This document shows, piece after piece, positions 10,398 to 22,785 of a DNA stretch of 43,229 bases (position 1 is its first letter; every line of letters begins with the position of its first letter). Below the pieces are notes generated by a model that searched no databases, was not told the DNA's origin, and was given only the letters and a program-made list of their open reading frames with translations. Location of the stretch: contig CAJNOQ010000698.1 in the NCBI GenBank assembly GCA_905250885.1, positions 1 through 43,229 on the forward strand, read 5' to 3'. The position numbers and the translations under genes were made by a program. Source of the stretch: Didymodactylos carnosus (taxonomy: Eukaryota; Rotifera; Eurotatoria; Philodinida; Philodinidae).

Positions 10398-12576
10398 TTA
10401 TTTGTCTTCTTCCTCAACAAACGCTCTTAATGGTATTTGTTGTTGTTTTCGTATTGTACAATTTCCATCCTCATTTAATCCTAGTGTAACAAGGTCTCTA
10501 CTACACATATCGTAATCATTGATTAAATTTTGATTATTGTTGTTGTTATTATTATTAAAATTGATATTGTTCATGTCTTTGTTGTTACCGGCATTGTATT
10601 TTGATTGTTTCTTTCTATTATAAATACTGGAATAAAGATACGATGTAATACTTGCTTTTCGTGATGAATTTGATAAACTCATTGAACGATTCATTTGAAA
10701 TAAACGTCTACATGATCGACGAAATTTTGTTGATAAAATATTATAAATAATTGGATTTGCTGTAAAATTGGCAAAAAATAAAAGTTTTGATAATTTCCAC
10801 ATCCAAATCCAAGCTAAATGTGGTAGATAGGTTTCATTTCGAATACGTGCATACATATCAATCAATTGAATAATGCGTACAGGAAATTGACAAGCAAAAA
10901 ATGCCACTGTTACAACACAAATAATAACAGTATTTAAACGTTTTTGTTCAAATCGTTTATAAGCAAGAAATGAATGTGAACGTGTATCACCATTTGTATC
11001 ATCATCAATATTATTCAATGATGTTCGATGATGTCGTGCTAATTCCAGTACAATACGAGCATAAATAAATGTTAATATGAAAAATGGTATAAATATCAAA
11101 ACAATAATAAACCATGTAATACAGGTACGTGCTGTTGTCGAATTTGCATCCAAATGACACAAGACAATTTTATCTGTGATGTTAACATGATCAGATTTAT
11201 CAAAATTTGGATCATAAACAGAAAATATTAAAAATGGCAATGAAAATATAATGGCAATAGCCCAAATGAGGAAAATTGTTACAAGTGTTAAGGTTTCATT
11301 AAATATATCATGAACCTAAAATTAACAAATATCCAATGATATTAACCCTTTCCGTACCAGATTATTTTTTTTAAGAATAATCACGCAAAAGTAGCGACAG
11401 CCCTCCCCTGCAACTCAAGTACCATGATAGCTGGGGACTGTTAATTTTATGTGATCATAGCTCTTACCGGATGCTGATCACCGACCACCTTTGGAACTGT
11501 TTTACTGGATGGTTCATGAAATATAAGCGATTTATTCCATTTCCGTAAAATATCAATAGCGTCTGACCTGAGAGAAATGAAAACCTTTTCTTTTACAAAA
11601 ATGCAGCCACGACTCTACTCTATCGACGATATGAATTTCGTGTGATTGGCTTTTTTTGTTGAAAATTCGAGGTTCTTTGCGAAAAACATTCACAATTCCG
11701 TCTAGAAGCATCATTTTGACTTCAAAATCGCACCAAAGACTCTACAATGTCTGTAGACTATCCAGCCAAACTACGAAGGCTAACTATTGTGTGGTTCTGG
11801 AAATTCATTTAGGACGAGCATCCACAATTGAAACATACGTAGAAGAACGAGGGTGAGGAACTAAGAGTCGCTCTTTGTACTATAGTATTTGAATTGAATG
11901 TACATCATAATCATGAAAACTTATGATTCCGAAAACGTAGGTGAAACTTTTGTCAGAAAGATTACACACTTACCTCTAACCTTCGCTATTTTATGTATGT
12001 TGCGCCCTTCCCATACATTTTCAAGCAAAACTAATAACATATTTGAGATCAGCAGACAAAACTGGGTCATTCATTTCATTGAATAAGCAATACGTAACTA
12101 TTCAGAGCGCAAAATCTCAGGATGCGAATTCGCGTCGCCCGTACTCAAAAGGTTAAGAAAACAGTATAAAATTAACAACATACTTTGAATGGTTGACATA
12201 TAGCAATAAAGCGTTCAAAACTAATAGCTGTGATTGTCAATGATGAAATACTGGTGGCACATGATTCAATATATTGATTTGTTAAACAAAAAAATTTTCC
12301 TAAATACCATTGATCTTCGGCCCAAATATCATGGAGAGCTGTTGGTATACAAAATACAAGAACAAATACATCAGCAATACTCAAATTGGCAAAAAAATAA
12401 TTTGTAAAATGTTTTAAATCTTTGTTTTTCAAAATAACATATAGAACAATTAAATTTCCAACCAGACCACTTATTAATACTAATACGTATACAATAGTGA
12501 AAAATATTAGAGAACTGTATGTTTCATCATAATGTGAAATATCATCATGAGTATTATTTGTCATATTATAAACCAT
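10398..12576 (-). CDS. Rhodopsin-family (class A) GPCR, neuropeptide-receptor-like, 2 exons
   Basis: Seven-transmembrane receptor of 436 aa. Exon 1 is 12576-12184 and exon 2 is 11315-10398, both joined in phase 0 across a GT-AG intron (GTATGT donor). Features: N-glycosylation sites at the N-terminus (NMT, NNT); TM1 with GN (about residue 40-41); TM2 with LSIAD (65-69); Cys97 at the top of TM3; ERF (121-123) in place of DRY; TM4 with the conserved Trp at the start of exon 2; an extracellular-loop-2 Cys (VLCHLD); TM6 with CQFP instead of CWxP; TM7 with NPIIY; then a basic helix-8 region and a long Asn-rich tail (runs of N). The pattern is that of peptide-type receptors, but the ligand cannot be named. 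The ATG at 12576 is the first in frame; an upstream TTTCAG suggests a 5' non-coding exon. It lies tail-to-tail with FBH1, about 0.5 kb apart. Confidence 0.88.
11346..12152. mobile_element. piggyBac-like element filling the GPCR intron
   Basis: Flanked by TTAA at 11342-11345 and 12153-12156. The left end is CCCTTTCCGTACCAG and the reverse complement of the right end is CCTTTTGAGTACGGGCGAC, sharing CC-TTT-GTAC spacing. TTAA duplication plus CCY-starting ends is the piggyBac signature. It is about 807 bp with only short open frames (e.g. 11656-11856) and no transposase, so it is non-autonomous. Without element and one TTAA, the host intron (868 bp) would be 57 bp, normal for this genome. Confidence 0.65.
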
Positions 12577-15500
12577 TGTTGAAAGTAAATGTAAATATTG
12601 AACATTAGATCTGAAATATAGAAAAAAAATTTCTCTTTTCTCGATTTGAACAGTAGTATATATACAACTATTATTCACAAGATGAAAATGTCATTTATTT
12701 TATTATAATCAGTTGAATGACCTCAGCTTTTGATTATTAACAAGAGTTTTTATGACTTTCTTTACTAGCTAAATTTGTTACGTTCAATATACTAACAGCA
12801 GCTTGTATAATTTTATTATATCTCATAAATTTATAACTAAGATGAGAGTAAAGAAAAATGAATGGAATGATATAAACAATTTTAAAAGAACTGTAAATCA
12901 AGTTTTTCACAGGTATATTTTTATTCAGATTTTATTTCACACATATTTATACATAAAATGAAATTAAGTGAGAAAATTTTGTATTTTTTCAGCAGCCTAC
13001 AATATTTGGATTTTGTCTAACATAATGGATGTTTGTCGATAGCAGATGTTTCTGACATAAGTTCTGTAGTTTAGACATTGATATTTTGAATAAAAAAATT
13101 GAGATGCCTAGCTTCCTCCAAAAGACAGATAAATAGTGTTCGCCATTTGATAAATGTTGTGTGAAATGTTACTTACAATGATCTATGAAAGTGATCTGAT
13201 AAGTAAAGATAGTAGTATCCATTTTATAACTGAGTGAACATGGATGTTTTCTGAATAATTTGAGAACGAAAGCGTTAGAGATTGGCAGTTTACGCCATGT
13301 GAAAGAGAAGACTCGAGGCTATATATCGATTAAAAAAACATTTCAAAAATCTCTTCTTACGTAGGTTTTGAGAGGATTTCAGAAAAACTAATTTGAACGA
13401 TCATCCTAAATCTTTAAAAGAAGAGAAAAAACGCCGAAAATTTAGTTAAAACCAAATTTCTAAAGCTATCTTTGACCAGGATAATGAGATAGGAGTCTGT
13501 AGGAGATCCAATAACTCGAAAAGAAAGATTTTACTTAGCTCTTACCAAGAGGATCTTTTTTTATCAATAAGACAGTCAATTGATCGCAAAAACTCAAATT
13601 AAACTTCTTCACTTGACTTACGCTTGTCTATGTTAGTTTTTCGTTCAATTTAACTGTTAACTGATGACAAGTGATATCATTGTGATTTCGATTCTCAAAA
13701 ATACTCTTTGAAAATGAACGATTCATGCATGCGTTATCTTTTCAATAAACGACAAATTGAGCATAAAAATACAATTAATCTTTTTCAAGAGTTTACCGAT
13801 GCATGTAAATTAAGATTGTTGAACATTTCATTTCAATAACATAAACAAATACATACGGTCTCTCTTTTTTCATCTTTGTTCATTACACATTTTTTTTTTC
13901 TGCATCTGAGCATCTATTATGTATTATGTTTTATAGTTGCAAACTTCAACATATTCAACAATTGCGAAACTAGAGAGAGAGTAGAAATCTTTTCTTTTTT
14001 ATAGTTTTTGAAATGTTATGTTTCTTTTAATACGCGTAGAAGAGAGAATCTATCTATTTTCAAGTAAATTAGCCAACTGGGTTTCAAGACAAAAAAAGGA
14101 AATTTTAAGTATCAAAGAAGCAACGGGAGACTCTTTGAACTTTTATGAACGATCATTTTTGATACAAATAATATGAAAAGAAAGGTATTTTATGCATTTC
14201 TTACCTTTACAAATTTATTTTCTAAAAAAAAAAAAAAAATTATTTACTATGAAGAATCTTTACTAATTTATTGAAAATGTATTATGATTGATGTTGTTGA
14301 ACAACCTATAATTTATTATTCTTTTACAAAATTATAAACTGAAAAAAGAAGAGGAAACAATGATTATAGTGAACAAAATGATATGTGATCTGATTGTGTG
14401 CTTCTATTTACTGCAATATTCTTGTTCTTTCTCCTTTTTTTCTTCTCTTATTTTTGTTCATACTTACAACAATCCATCAATGTTAATAATAACAATAATA
14501 AATGATAATCAACGATCTAACACATTAGTAATTATATAAAATAGAAAAGAGAGATAAAAGCAACTACATTAGCAGTACGTACAATAACAAAGGTCAATTA
14601 TGAAGATGCAGAGAAACTTGAAAGACGTTTATTTACATACATTTAAAATATAATGTGTCGATAAAATAACAGCATCATAATAAACATAATCATATCCTAT
14701 GACATGTTTAATGAGCAGAAAAACTAACTTATAATATATATCTGTAATCAATTTTCACTTGATTGTTTATTACGTAAAAAAAAAAAATGTTCAACCGGTA
14801 GGACTTTCGTTTCGAAGAAGGAAAAAATAGTATAGTAGGAAATGAGATAGTTATTTAGTAGAAAAGTGAAATGTAAATATTCTACTTCTAATTGGTAGAT
14901 AATAATAAATACCATTATTAAAAAATCTCCTAAGGCATATAAAATTTCGTTATAAACTGTTCTTCTTATTGAGAAAAACATTCAGAAAAATGAATAAAAA
15001 GTTGAAGCTACTTCGACTAAAAAAAATTTGTTTTGTCTCTTTCATATAATTCAACTGAAAAAAATGATTTTAAATGTAAGTGTACACATAACGAGTCACA
15101 TATTGACGAAAAAATTTTACACTTTTGACTTCTAGTTCAAATATTTTATATTTGTTCTATGAAAAAGTTTTTTGAATTGAGATATCCAACGCATTTAGCT
15201 TTACCCTCTCTGATCTTGTTCAACTTTTAACAGAAATATTCATCAGTCTATCTTACGTGTATGCTAAATGCAGAAAAATATTCTTCGTTTTCTACGATTC
15301 TAAGACGGATATACAGAAAGTCTTAGATTTTCAGATAAGAGTCTGTTTTTCGATAAGGGAAAATATTTTTCAACAAAACAAATTTGTTCAGCTACAAAAT
15401 GGATATCAGCTTATTGAATTATGTATGACTTAAATTTTGATAAGATTTCTCAAACGAAAATTGATCAAAATTAATTGTTTTCTTCTGACAAGTAGATCAA

Positions 15501-16349
15501 ACACGACTCAGTTCAACTGTGTACGAAAAACGTGTGGATAGAAGACAAGAAAAAAACTTTTACTTTTGAAAGAAATAAGCTTTTAGTTATTGGATGACGG
15601 TACTCGCTGATCTTATAGTTGTGACTAATATAATAACTAGACATTTCATTTTCCAGTGAGAAAATATGTGTGGATGGATAATGTACAAACCTCCGATGGT
15701 AAATGAACATTTTAACTAACGAACGAAAGTTTTCTTGGTGCTGGATAATTTGTACATGAAGGACAGTCTTCTAGTGTATATTTACAATTTTAATCTCAGA
15801 CCGACATTTATTGTCACAGATACTTTTCTTGAAAGATTGCATCAAAAAACAAAGTGTTTTTATCTTTGTAGTGATATATGATTATTTCTTAAATTGGCAA
15901 AAATAAGATAAAAAAAAAGTATTTCAGTCAATTGTCACGAACTTTTAATGTCATCATTCTAAGTAATATCATCTTTAGGATCATTTTTTTCTTTTGTGTA
16001 ACATATAATTGTTACATAAATTATCAGACACAAAGATATTTTATCTTCATCATTCATTCTCTACAGTATGAGAATAACAGGAATGAAAGAAGAAAATATG
16101 CAGTAGGAGCATTAATCAGTATGACGCTCAATAGGAGAAATGAAGGAAATTCGGAAAATCACCATTAATAATCGATATCGAGTTAGACACGATCTGTCAA
16201 TAAAATTATTTTAGCATTGATCAAATCGAACTATTTGATCGAACAAAATTGCATTTACTTACGCGAAAACTAACGATTGATAATGTTTCAGAAGTTCGAT
16301 ATAAGATTGACAGTAAACAAGTTCTAATTGGAATAATGTCTTTTTATCT

Positions 16350-16393
16350 TACACATACACACACACATATACACACACATACATACACACACA
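16350..16393. repeat. (CA)n-type microsatellite
   Basis: A run of mostly alternating CA with TA interruptions (ACACATACACACACACATAT and similar). It explains the Thr/His-repeat open frame at this place, which is not a gene. Confidence 0.85.
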
Positions 16394-17496
16394 ATGTTGA
16401 TTATGACATCTATTTCTGTCGTTTTGTATAAACATATCTTCATGGAAGATGTACATAAGGTAGAAGAGTGACATTTACATCATGGTCTTGGAAATGAACT
16501 CACTAATGTATTATATAAAAACAATAAACTTCCATCAAATAGAGATACTAACAACCAACTCATGTTGAGGGTTGACGAAAAGAAAATAAAAGAACCGTAA
16601 TTATTATATTCCTCTTATTTTAACTGGAAAAAACAAAGAGTAATATTATTATATTTAGGGACGCTATTTCAAATTTGAACAAGAAAATAATGAACAGTCC
16701 ATGCACTGACAGAGATGTTCATCCTTTTTGTCTAACAAACTTCCATAAAAATAATGTGTAACATAGACCTGTTGAACATTCAGACATCTGCTACCGTGTT
16801 CCTTTTCATTCATTTCGTTGTTTTGCTGAATTTCATCCGAAAAAATATGATATTTTGAATTATAATTTTCGACATATTTTTATCAGTAGATCATAGAGAT
16901 AGTCATGCAATATGTATACAGATAAGCTTTAACATGGAAGCAGCCAAACGAGACAGTAAATTAGCTAAGGAAAGTTTCCATCATATTATTAGAGATGTGA
17001 AGACTGACGTCATTTAGGATGATAGACCGTCACTAGAGTTTGACGGTAGTTTTTGGATGTTCATTAGGCAATGCTATAATCAGCTCGACGAGCTCTATCG
17101 ATTGACTAACACAGATTTTAATTTGGAGATGTTCGTGGTTATTCGCGTCTTTTAGTAAACTGAAAAATCGCACAATCAAAAAAGGAAGTACAGAGAAAAA
17201 ACTTATTTTTGCTACAAATAGATGGCGAATACACAACAATAACAGAACTTCCGTAGCATCGACAGCCTAAGATGGAATTCTGATCTGTTCTTAAGAGCGT
17301 CTCCCTACTCAGAAAGCTATTTTCCAAATATTGCATTAAAGAATAAAAGACTCAACGGATTCATTTCTATATTCATGTAAAATGTGATTCATTTTGTATA
17401 AGCTTGTCTATGATACGTTATTTAGATAAGAAACAATAAAGATATGGAACAAAACTGAAGTTTATGCATCTGAAATCAGGTTTGGGAAAAAATTGC

Positions 17497-17562
17497 ATAG
17501 GTTATATTAGGTTAAGTCACGAAAAACACGAATAGGTTAGGTTTAGATTAGGTTATAGGTTG
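17497..17562. repeat. Degenerate AGGTTA repeat cluster
   Basis: The motif (T)AGGTTA recurs about six times within roughly 66 bp (ATAGGTTA, TTAGGTTA, ATAGGTTAGGTTT, TTAGGTTATAGGTT), with unrelated spacers. It resembles some telomere-type repeats (TTAGG-like) but is short and imperfect. Confidence 0.5.
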
Positions 17563-17999
17563 TGAAAAAGTCGTAACCTGCAGAGCTCTAACCGTCACAT
17601 CTCAAGCTACATTCCTACAGGATTCATGAACATTTTTTATATTTGGTATCCTCTATCGTCTTGCTCAATTGCCATATTTTTGAACTCTGTGAACAGATCT
17701 TTACAAAACCACTGATGCCAGCCAGATTCACAGAAACTGGTAGGTTCTGTCAATTTTTTCGTTCTTACATGCGGAAGGTGATCTTTATTTATAGTATGCC
17801 CCATTCTGTGACTCATTGTAATTTATGCATCAACAGAAATATCCTTTTAATTCGTTATTAAACACATCTGTTTATTTCGAACAAAAAAAAGCAAAAACAA
17901 ATAAGTTCTGGATTATCAAAGAAAAAAAATGAACTGTTCTTAACTGAACAAAAACTGAAAGTTCTAAAATACAATAATTATCTGACAATGTTTTCAATT

Positions 18000-18652
18000 T
18001 CATTTTGTAGGACGAAGATCTTGTAAAAGAAAAGAAATGTATTAATGATAGTGTTATTATTTTAAATTTGAACTTACCATAAGAACTTTGTGATGATCTA
18101 AACGGTGCTTGTTGTTCAGACGATGTCTGACTTAAATTCATATCATAATACTTAAATAAAAGTATAAATTAATTGACTTATCTATATAAACAAAATTTTT
18201 TTCATACATTTCGTTGATAATCTGCCCATGATGATAATGTAACTTGTTCATCGATAATATTTTCACTTATTGTATACATCTGGTTTTTACTTGTCGTTGT
18301 TGGTGGTGGTATTATTGTATTTAATTTCGAAGCATTTTGTTGTTTGATATATTCGGCTAATAAACCAGGATCATTCTGAATAGCGCCCGATAAATTAATA
18401 CTATTGTATGACTGTTCATTAGTTAGACCTATATAATAGAGAATAGATGATTCTAATAGAAGAATGGATATACGTGCTTTTTTCTACCTGTTGCCATACT
18501 ATAAGAACGTGATACCTGTGAACTCTAAACAAAAATCAATAAAATATAGTTTTACCTAGCATAATTATAAATATTGTAGTAAGTTTTTTTTCACTATTTA
18601 AATGTAACAATTAGTATGAAAATGAGCTACTTACTTGTAATGATTGATCCAT
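18000..18652 (-). CDS. Small five-exon gene, unknown function (122 aa)
   Basis: Not recognised as a family. Exons in gene order: 18652-18635, 18524-18488, 18428-18208, 18150-18078, 18019-18000, all with good GT-AG sites and continuous frame, giving 122 aa that begin MDQSLQ and end YDLRPTK. Introns are 110, 59, 57 and 58 bp, typical here. The product is rich in Ser, Gln and Asn (SYNSINLSGAIQNDPGLLAE, then PPPTTTSK, then SSWADYQRNYYD), with no signal peptide, membrane segment or Cys/His cluster, so it is probably a soluble, partly disordered protein. The last exon is tiny; if intron 4 is retained the frame instead runs on into low-complexity sequence, so the C-terminus is the least certain part. 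It sits about 0.5 kb downstream of, and in the same direction as, the next gene, so a shared upstream region is possible but unproven. Confidence 0.65.
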
Positions 18653-19180
18653 CTCAATTAAGTGTTATTAATACGTTTTGTACAAGCAAACAATCTTATT
18701 TGACAGATAACTCTAAAATAAAAATTTGAAGATGAATATCTATACTTTTACGTCTATGAAATAAATCTCTTCAATAAGAAAGCTAATTTGAATCTGAAAC
18801 TGTTCGATTTTGTGGAATTTCTTATATACTCATTTGCCAAAATCATTCTGCATAGAGTAGAAAATCGTGACAGAGAGTTAGCACCAATAAAATCGAATCT
18901 TTCGTCAACAAAAGACTTGCTTTAGTGAATAAAAGTACTTTTCAGAAGGATTATCATCACTATTCCCGTAAAAACTGTGTTAGGTAATATCGAAAAAAGT
19001 CTTTGAGAGTGAGACTTGAATCTTGAAAAATAAGATGGTGTATTTTCATTTTAGAAAAATTAGTATTGTTTATTTAGAAATTTCATTATCTATTATTTGA
19101 AAAATATTACACAGAACAAGTAAGAAATAGTGGGTTACCAAAACAAATTATTCAAAAATAGGGTGAGATTATCCATTATA
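18653..19180. other. Spacer between two minus-strand genes
   Basis: About 530 bp, AT-rich. It should contain the 3' end of the gene to its right and the promoter of the small gene to its left. I see no motif I can name. Confidence 0.4.
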
Positions 19181-20298
19181 TTATGTCAGAACAATATGTT
19201 CAAAGTGTTCAAAATGTGTTAACCACACTGGTTTAAACTCATAAGGCAACCATCGAAAATATTGTTGCTCATCCATTTGAATATAACCCACAATTGAAAT
19301 AGGTGATAGATGTCCCATCTCTGTCAAACAATGGTATATTTGATACGTTAAATTCCACGTATATTCTTGTCCATTAACAAATAAACATAAATGACTACCA
19401 AAATTTTGATACTGTTTATTAATTGCTGATAATCGTTGCTCAACTTGTTCAACTGTTTTTGATAAAAAATTGTATAACATTCGTAGAGTAAGGGATGGAT
19501 TATTTGGATTTTGTTTTACAAACACACCAATTCGAGGCTCTGGACACATCCATACTAACCCAAAATCATCGGATTCAAATAATTGTAATTGAACATCACT
19601 GACTGAATCGTCTGATAGTATTCCTTGTTTTCCATATTCCACGCATTTATTCTTATACAAAGCATACAAATGTTGCTGTTTAAGGTGCCGATTTAACATT
19701 GCCATTACATACGTAGTGCCATTACACCACTCGTTATTCGAACGTTTTTTTGTAATCTAAAAGTAGAAAATGTATATAAATTAAGTGAACGTTGCCTTTA
19801 GCAGTAAGTACTTTCAAACTGGCTTCATCAGCATACGGCTGAAACGGTACGCATAAATGAGCATGCCATTTTTTATTGCTTTGTTGATACCATTTCCCGC
19901 GATGAAAACTTAATATCGATTGACGATCGTATGCATGATTTTTAATCAAAAAATATGTAACCAACTCGAATGTAGCATCTATTTCTTCGCTCGTTGCATG
20001 TCTTGCACGACGTTTATCTTGTTGAACAATGATAAAGTGCGGACGAGGTGTGTTTACATCAAAGACAAGTTTAACGGGTAAAAAGTTGAGAAAGCCATGT
20101 TTTGGTACAATCATAGTGTTTTTATACCGAAAACTACACAATGTTATAGTGGACTAAAATCAAAGATAAGAAACAATTAGCCATTCAGTAATCTGTTTCT
20201 CTAAAAACAGAAAAAATACGTACGCTGCTTGTGTCCCCATTTATCAAACAAAATCCAAAACCACACTGACAATTGAAACAGATACAAAGTACAGACAT
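19181..20298 (-). CDS. Uncharacterised protein with possible HIT-like domain, 3 exons
   Basis: Exons: 20298-20224, 20153-19812, 19756-19181, joined in phase 0, giving 330 aa. The start is the first ATG of a Cys-rich leader (MSVLCICFNCQCGFGFC), which could be a signal or a short Cys-binding segment. The middle (about residues 36-130) has IVPKHGFLNFLPVKLVFD, then PHFIIVQQDKRRARHATSEE, then SFHRGKW and KKWHAHLCV. The order 'xxVPKH ... hydrophobic strand ... HAHLCV' (H122, H124, C126) recalls the histidine-triad fold, with Cys in place of the third His; this is a suggestion only. The C-terminal half (about 190 aa) is a compact, Trp/Tyr-rich globular-looking region ending HFEHIVLT, of no family I recognise. 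The donor after residue 139 (AAAGTACTT) is weak, so exon 2 may run slightly differently. Confidence 0.7.
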
Positions 20299-22610
20299 CT
20301 TAACAAGGATAGCGTGCTGTTTAACTTTCTGCCAAATATTAGTGATATATTCCACAAATCACAACTGATTTACATCGGTTAGTTCTAAAATTCGTTGAAA
20401 AAAGCATTTAATAGATCTTCCCAAATCTAGTATCGCAGCCAGGATTGAGGAAGATGAGCAAAAACATTCTTATTAAAAACTTTTGAAGAACTGAGTAGCC
20501 AATTTATTCGACAAGTTCACTGAGAAAAAATTGGGCAAAAATTTGTGGAAGAAAAACAGCGCGAAACATTTCTTACTTCGGACCACCTCTCCCTATCAAT
20601 CACTACTGCAGATATCCCTTAAACAGCTCCAAGGTTTCAACCAATGTCTCAAATAAAACTTTCGAGTGTAAAGCAGCCTCATATTCTTTCGCTATAATTA
20701 CCTTTTTTTCTTCCATGTTTACAAAATTAGACAAATACTAAGAAATAAATAATAAAGTTGCACCTAATTGATAACGTGTAGAGATGTATAGACAAACTTC
20801 TATGATTTTTGATAGAACGTTTAGATTTACATATATCGCTTTATTTTCTATAGTAAAAATTTTTTTTGATAGATATAAATGATACGAATAGAACGATACA
20901 GAAAAAACACGTGTTGATCTACGCGGACATTGTCTATTCTGGTCCAGACTTTCTTTTTTCTATATACACAAAATAATTCTTAAAATTTATTTAGGGATAG
21001 CAGAAGAGATATACGCAGTTTACTTCAGATATGATACGAATTGCAAACTTCGTCTGATCAATTTGTCTGCACTTTTCTTTTTATTAGTCCAGTTGGTACA
21101 AGTATGTTTGTCTATGAAAAAAATACAGTGCAATGAGTTTGTATTTCGAAACAAATATTTAGAATTTTGCTAAATTTTTCGAGGAGCTCAAAACTGCATG
21201 CAACATGACTCTTGAATGTAAGAGCCTTGTCGTGAGAATTATCAATTTATAAGATAATCGAGTCATGGCGTGACTCAAGGTAGCTAAAGAAATTTCCTCA
21301 TACATAGAGCAAAAGATGAGAAAAGATTTTCATCAGCGCGGTATTGACTGTGACTTCGGATGTCAGTAAATTCCTATTACCGTATCATAATCAAACAAGC
21401 CTCTAGGATAAGTATACATCTGTGTCGTAGAGGTTGTGAGAATTAAGAGAAAGTTACATCGACTACTTCTACTGTAAAGTTCAACTGTTGTTTCCTCATC
21501 GACTTTTGACAACCCAAAAGAAAGACTTCTTAGGCAATGCACAAAACGAAAAATTGCATTTTTTCCTGTTTGACGAACGGAAGAAAGAGTAGCTCAACCA
21601 CAGCTAGCTTTCGTCAAACAGCAAATTGTTTGAAATATCAATATCTACGGATGTACATTTACGTCCAAGTGGGGATATGCTTGTCACAAACGTTACCTTA
21701 CCGATAAAACCCACACATCAACTTTTTTCACTTCTATTTTAATAAAGTCATATTTCGAACTACCATTGAGAAATCCACAGCAAGAGAAGAGACAGCACAA
21801 TATGTAAGTGCACATCCTGACAGGTAGTGAGAAGGTAGTTTATGTGATTATTCCAATTAAGATTTTAAGATACTCATTTTGGTCAATATAAACCTTGGTT
21901 TTAAGCCTAGATTAAATGTGCTGCATGAAGTTATAAGTGTTACTATACATAGGGACCTAAATAGGGAGTGAGCTTTGGGAGGTGTACCAAAAATACAAAA
22001 AAGGTTTTTTAATTCCGCTGGGAGAAAACGAAAAACTTTTATTTTCGGGGAAGTGTACACTCCCCCCTACTCCTCCCCAAATTTCAGGCCTCTGACTATA
22101 CACAACCGGCTTGTTTTATAAAGAATTCTTTTGTTCATAAAAATTAAAAAATATTTCTCTTTGAATCGAATAACTTTACACAACTCGCTAAACTTTAGAA
22201 GTAGTGTGTATGTTTTCAAATGGATCATGTTCTCCAAGAAAAACCCGAGTAAAACATGATGCACTCATAGTCTCAGAAAGAATAATATTAGAAAGTCTAA
22301 CTTTGACAGAAAACCATATTCGATTACATTTGGCCCAGTTGTAATTATAAAAGGATTCAATACGTTCGTCTTATGCTTGTTTCTAGTTTAGTAATTTTAA
22401 GATTAACTAACGAAAAAAACGACCAGTTCTTTGAGTGGCCGACTTATTTGTTCAGATAGAACCGATCATATAAATAATCTTTTTCACGGTATACAACCTG
22501 TGTACAAGCCGAACGGACGATGAGTATGAGACGGACGGCGGAGCTTGTAAGGCTTAGTAAACTCAAGCTTACATTGAAATTGATTCAAGAAGCTGTAACT
22601 ACCTTGTGAA
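20299..22610. other. Intergenic, no gene recognised
   Basis: AT-rich, only short open frames with low-complexity or Phe/Leu/Lys-rich translations. Nothing I can support as a gene or named repeat. Confidence 0.45.
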
Positions 22611-22777
22611 TAGTGGCGGAACGAGAAAAACGACGGTAGTACAGCGGCGCCGTAGTTTTTTTCGAACATCTGTTTAGAGTAGTGTAAGTTTTTTTTTACC
22701 CGATTTTATACTTTTTCTTAATGGCACGGCAAAAATTCCCGGTGGTATGGCGCCGCCGTACTGTGGTTACGCTACTA
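22611..22777. mobile_element. hAT-type MITE with perfect 8-bp target duplication
   Basis: Flanked by CTTGTGAA at 22603-22610 and again at 22778-22785. The left end is TAGTGGCGGAACG and the right end, reverse-complemented, TAGTAGCGTAACC; pairing continues into a G/C-rich core (GTACAGCGGCGCCGTA versus GTACGGCGGCGCCATA), striking in this AT-rich DNA. 167 bp, no coding. An exact 8-bp duplication is characteristic of hAT transposition. Confidence 0.8.
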
Positions 22778-22785
22778 CTTGTGAA

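Larger units (their letters stand above)
12577..17999. other. ~5.4 kb AT-rich intergenic stretch
   Basis: I see no convincing exon on either strand; open frames are short and of A/T-rich composition. It holds a CA/TA microsatellite (16350-16393), degenerate AGGTTA repeats (17497-17562), long poly-A/T runs (e.g. 14223-14239), and a 27-bp motif at 17078-17104 shared with the right edge of the window. The promoter of the GPCR gene should lie at its left end. Confidence 0.45.

Noticed and set aside
16249..16431. Open frame with His-Thr repeats
   Set aside because: Translation of a CA microsatellite.
17033..17336. Two overlapping minus-strand open frames
   Set aside because: No motif, AT-driven composition, no splice support.
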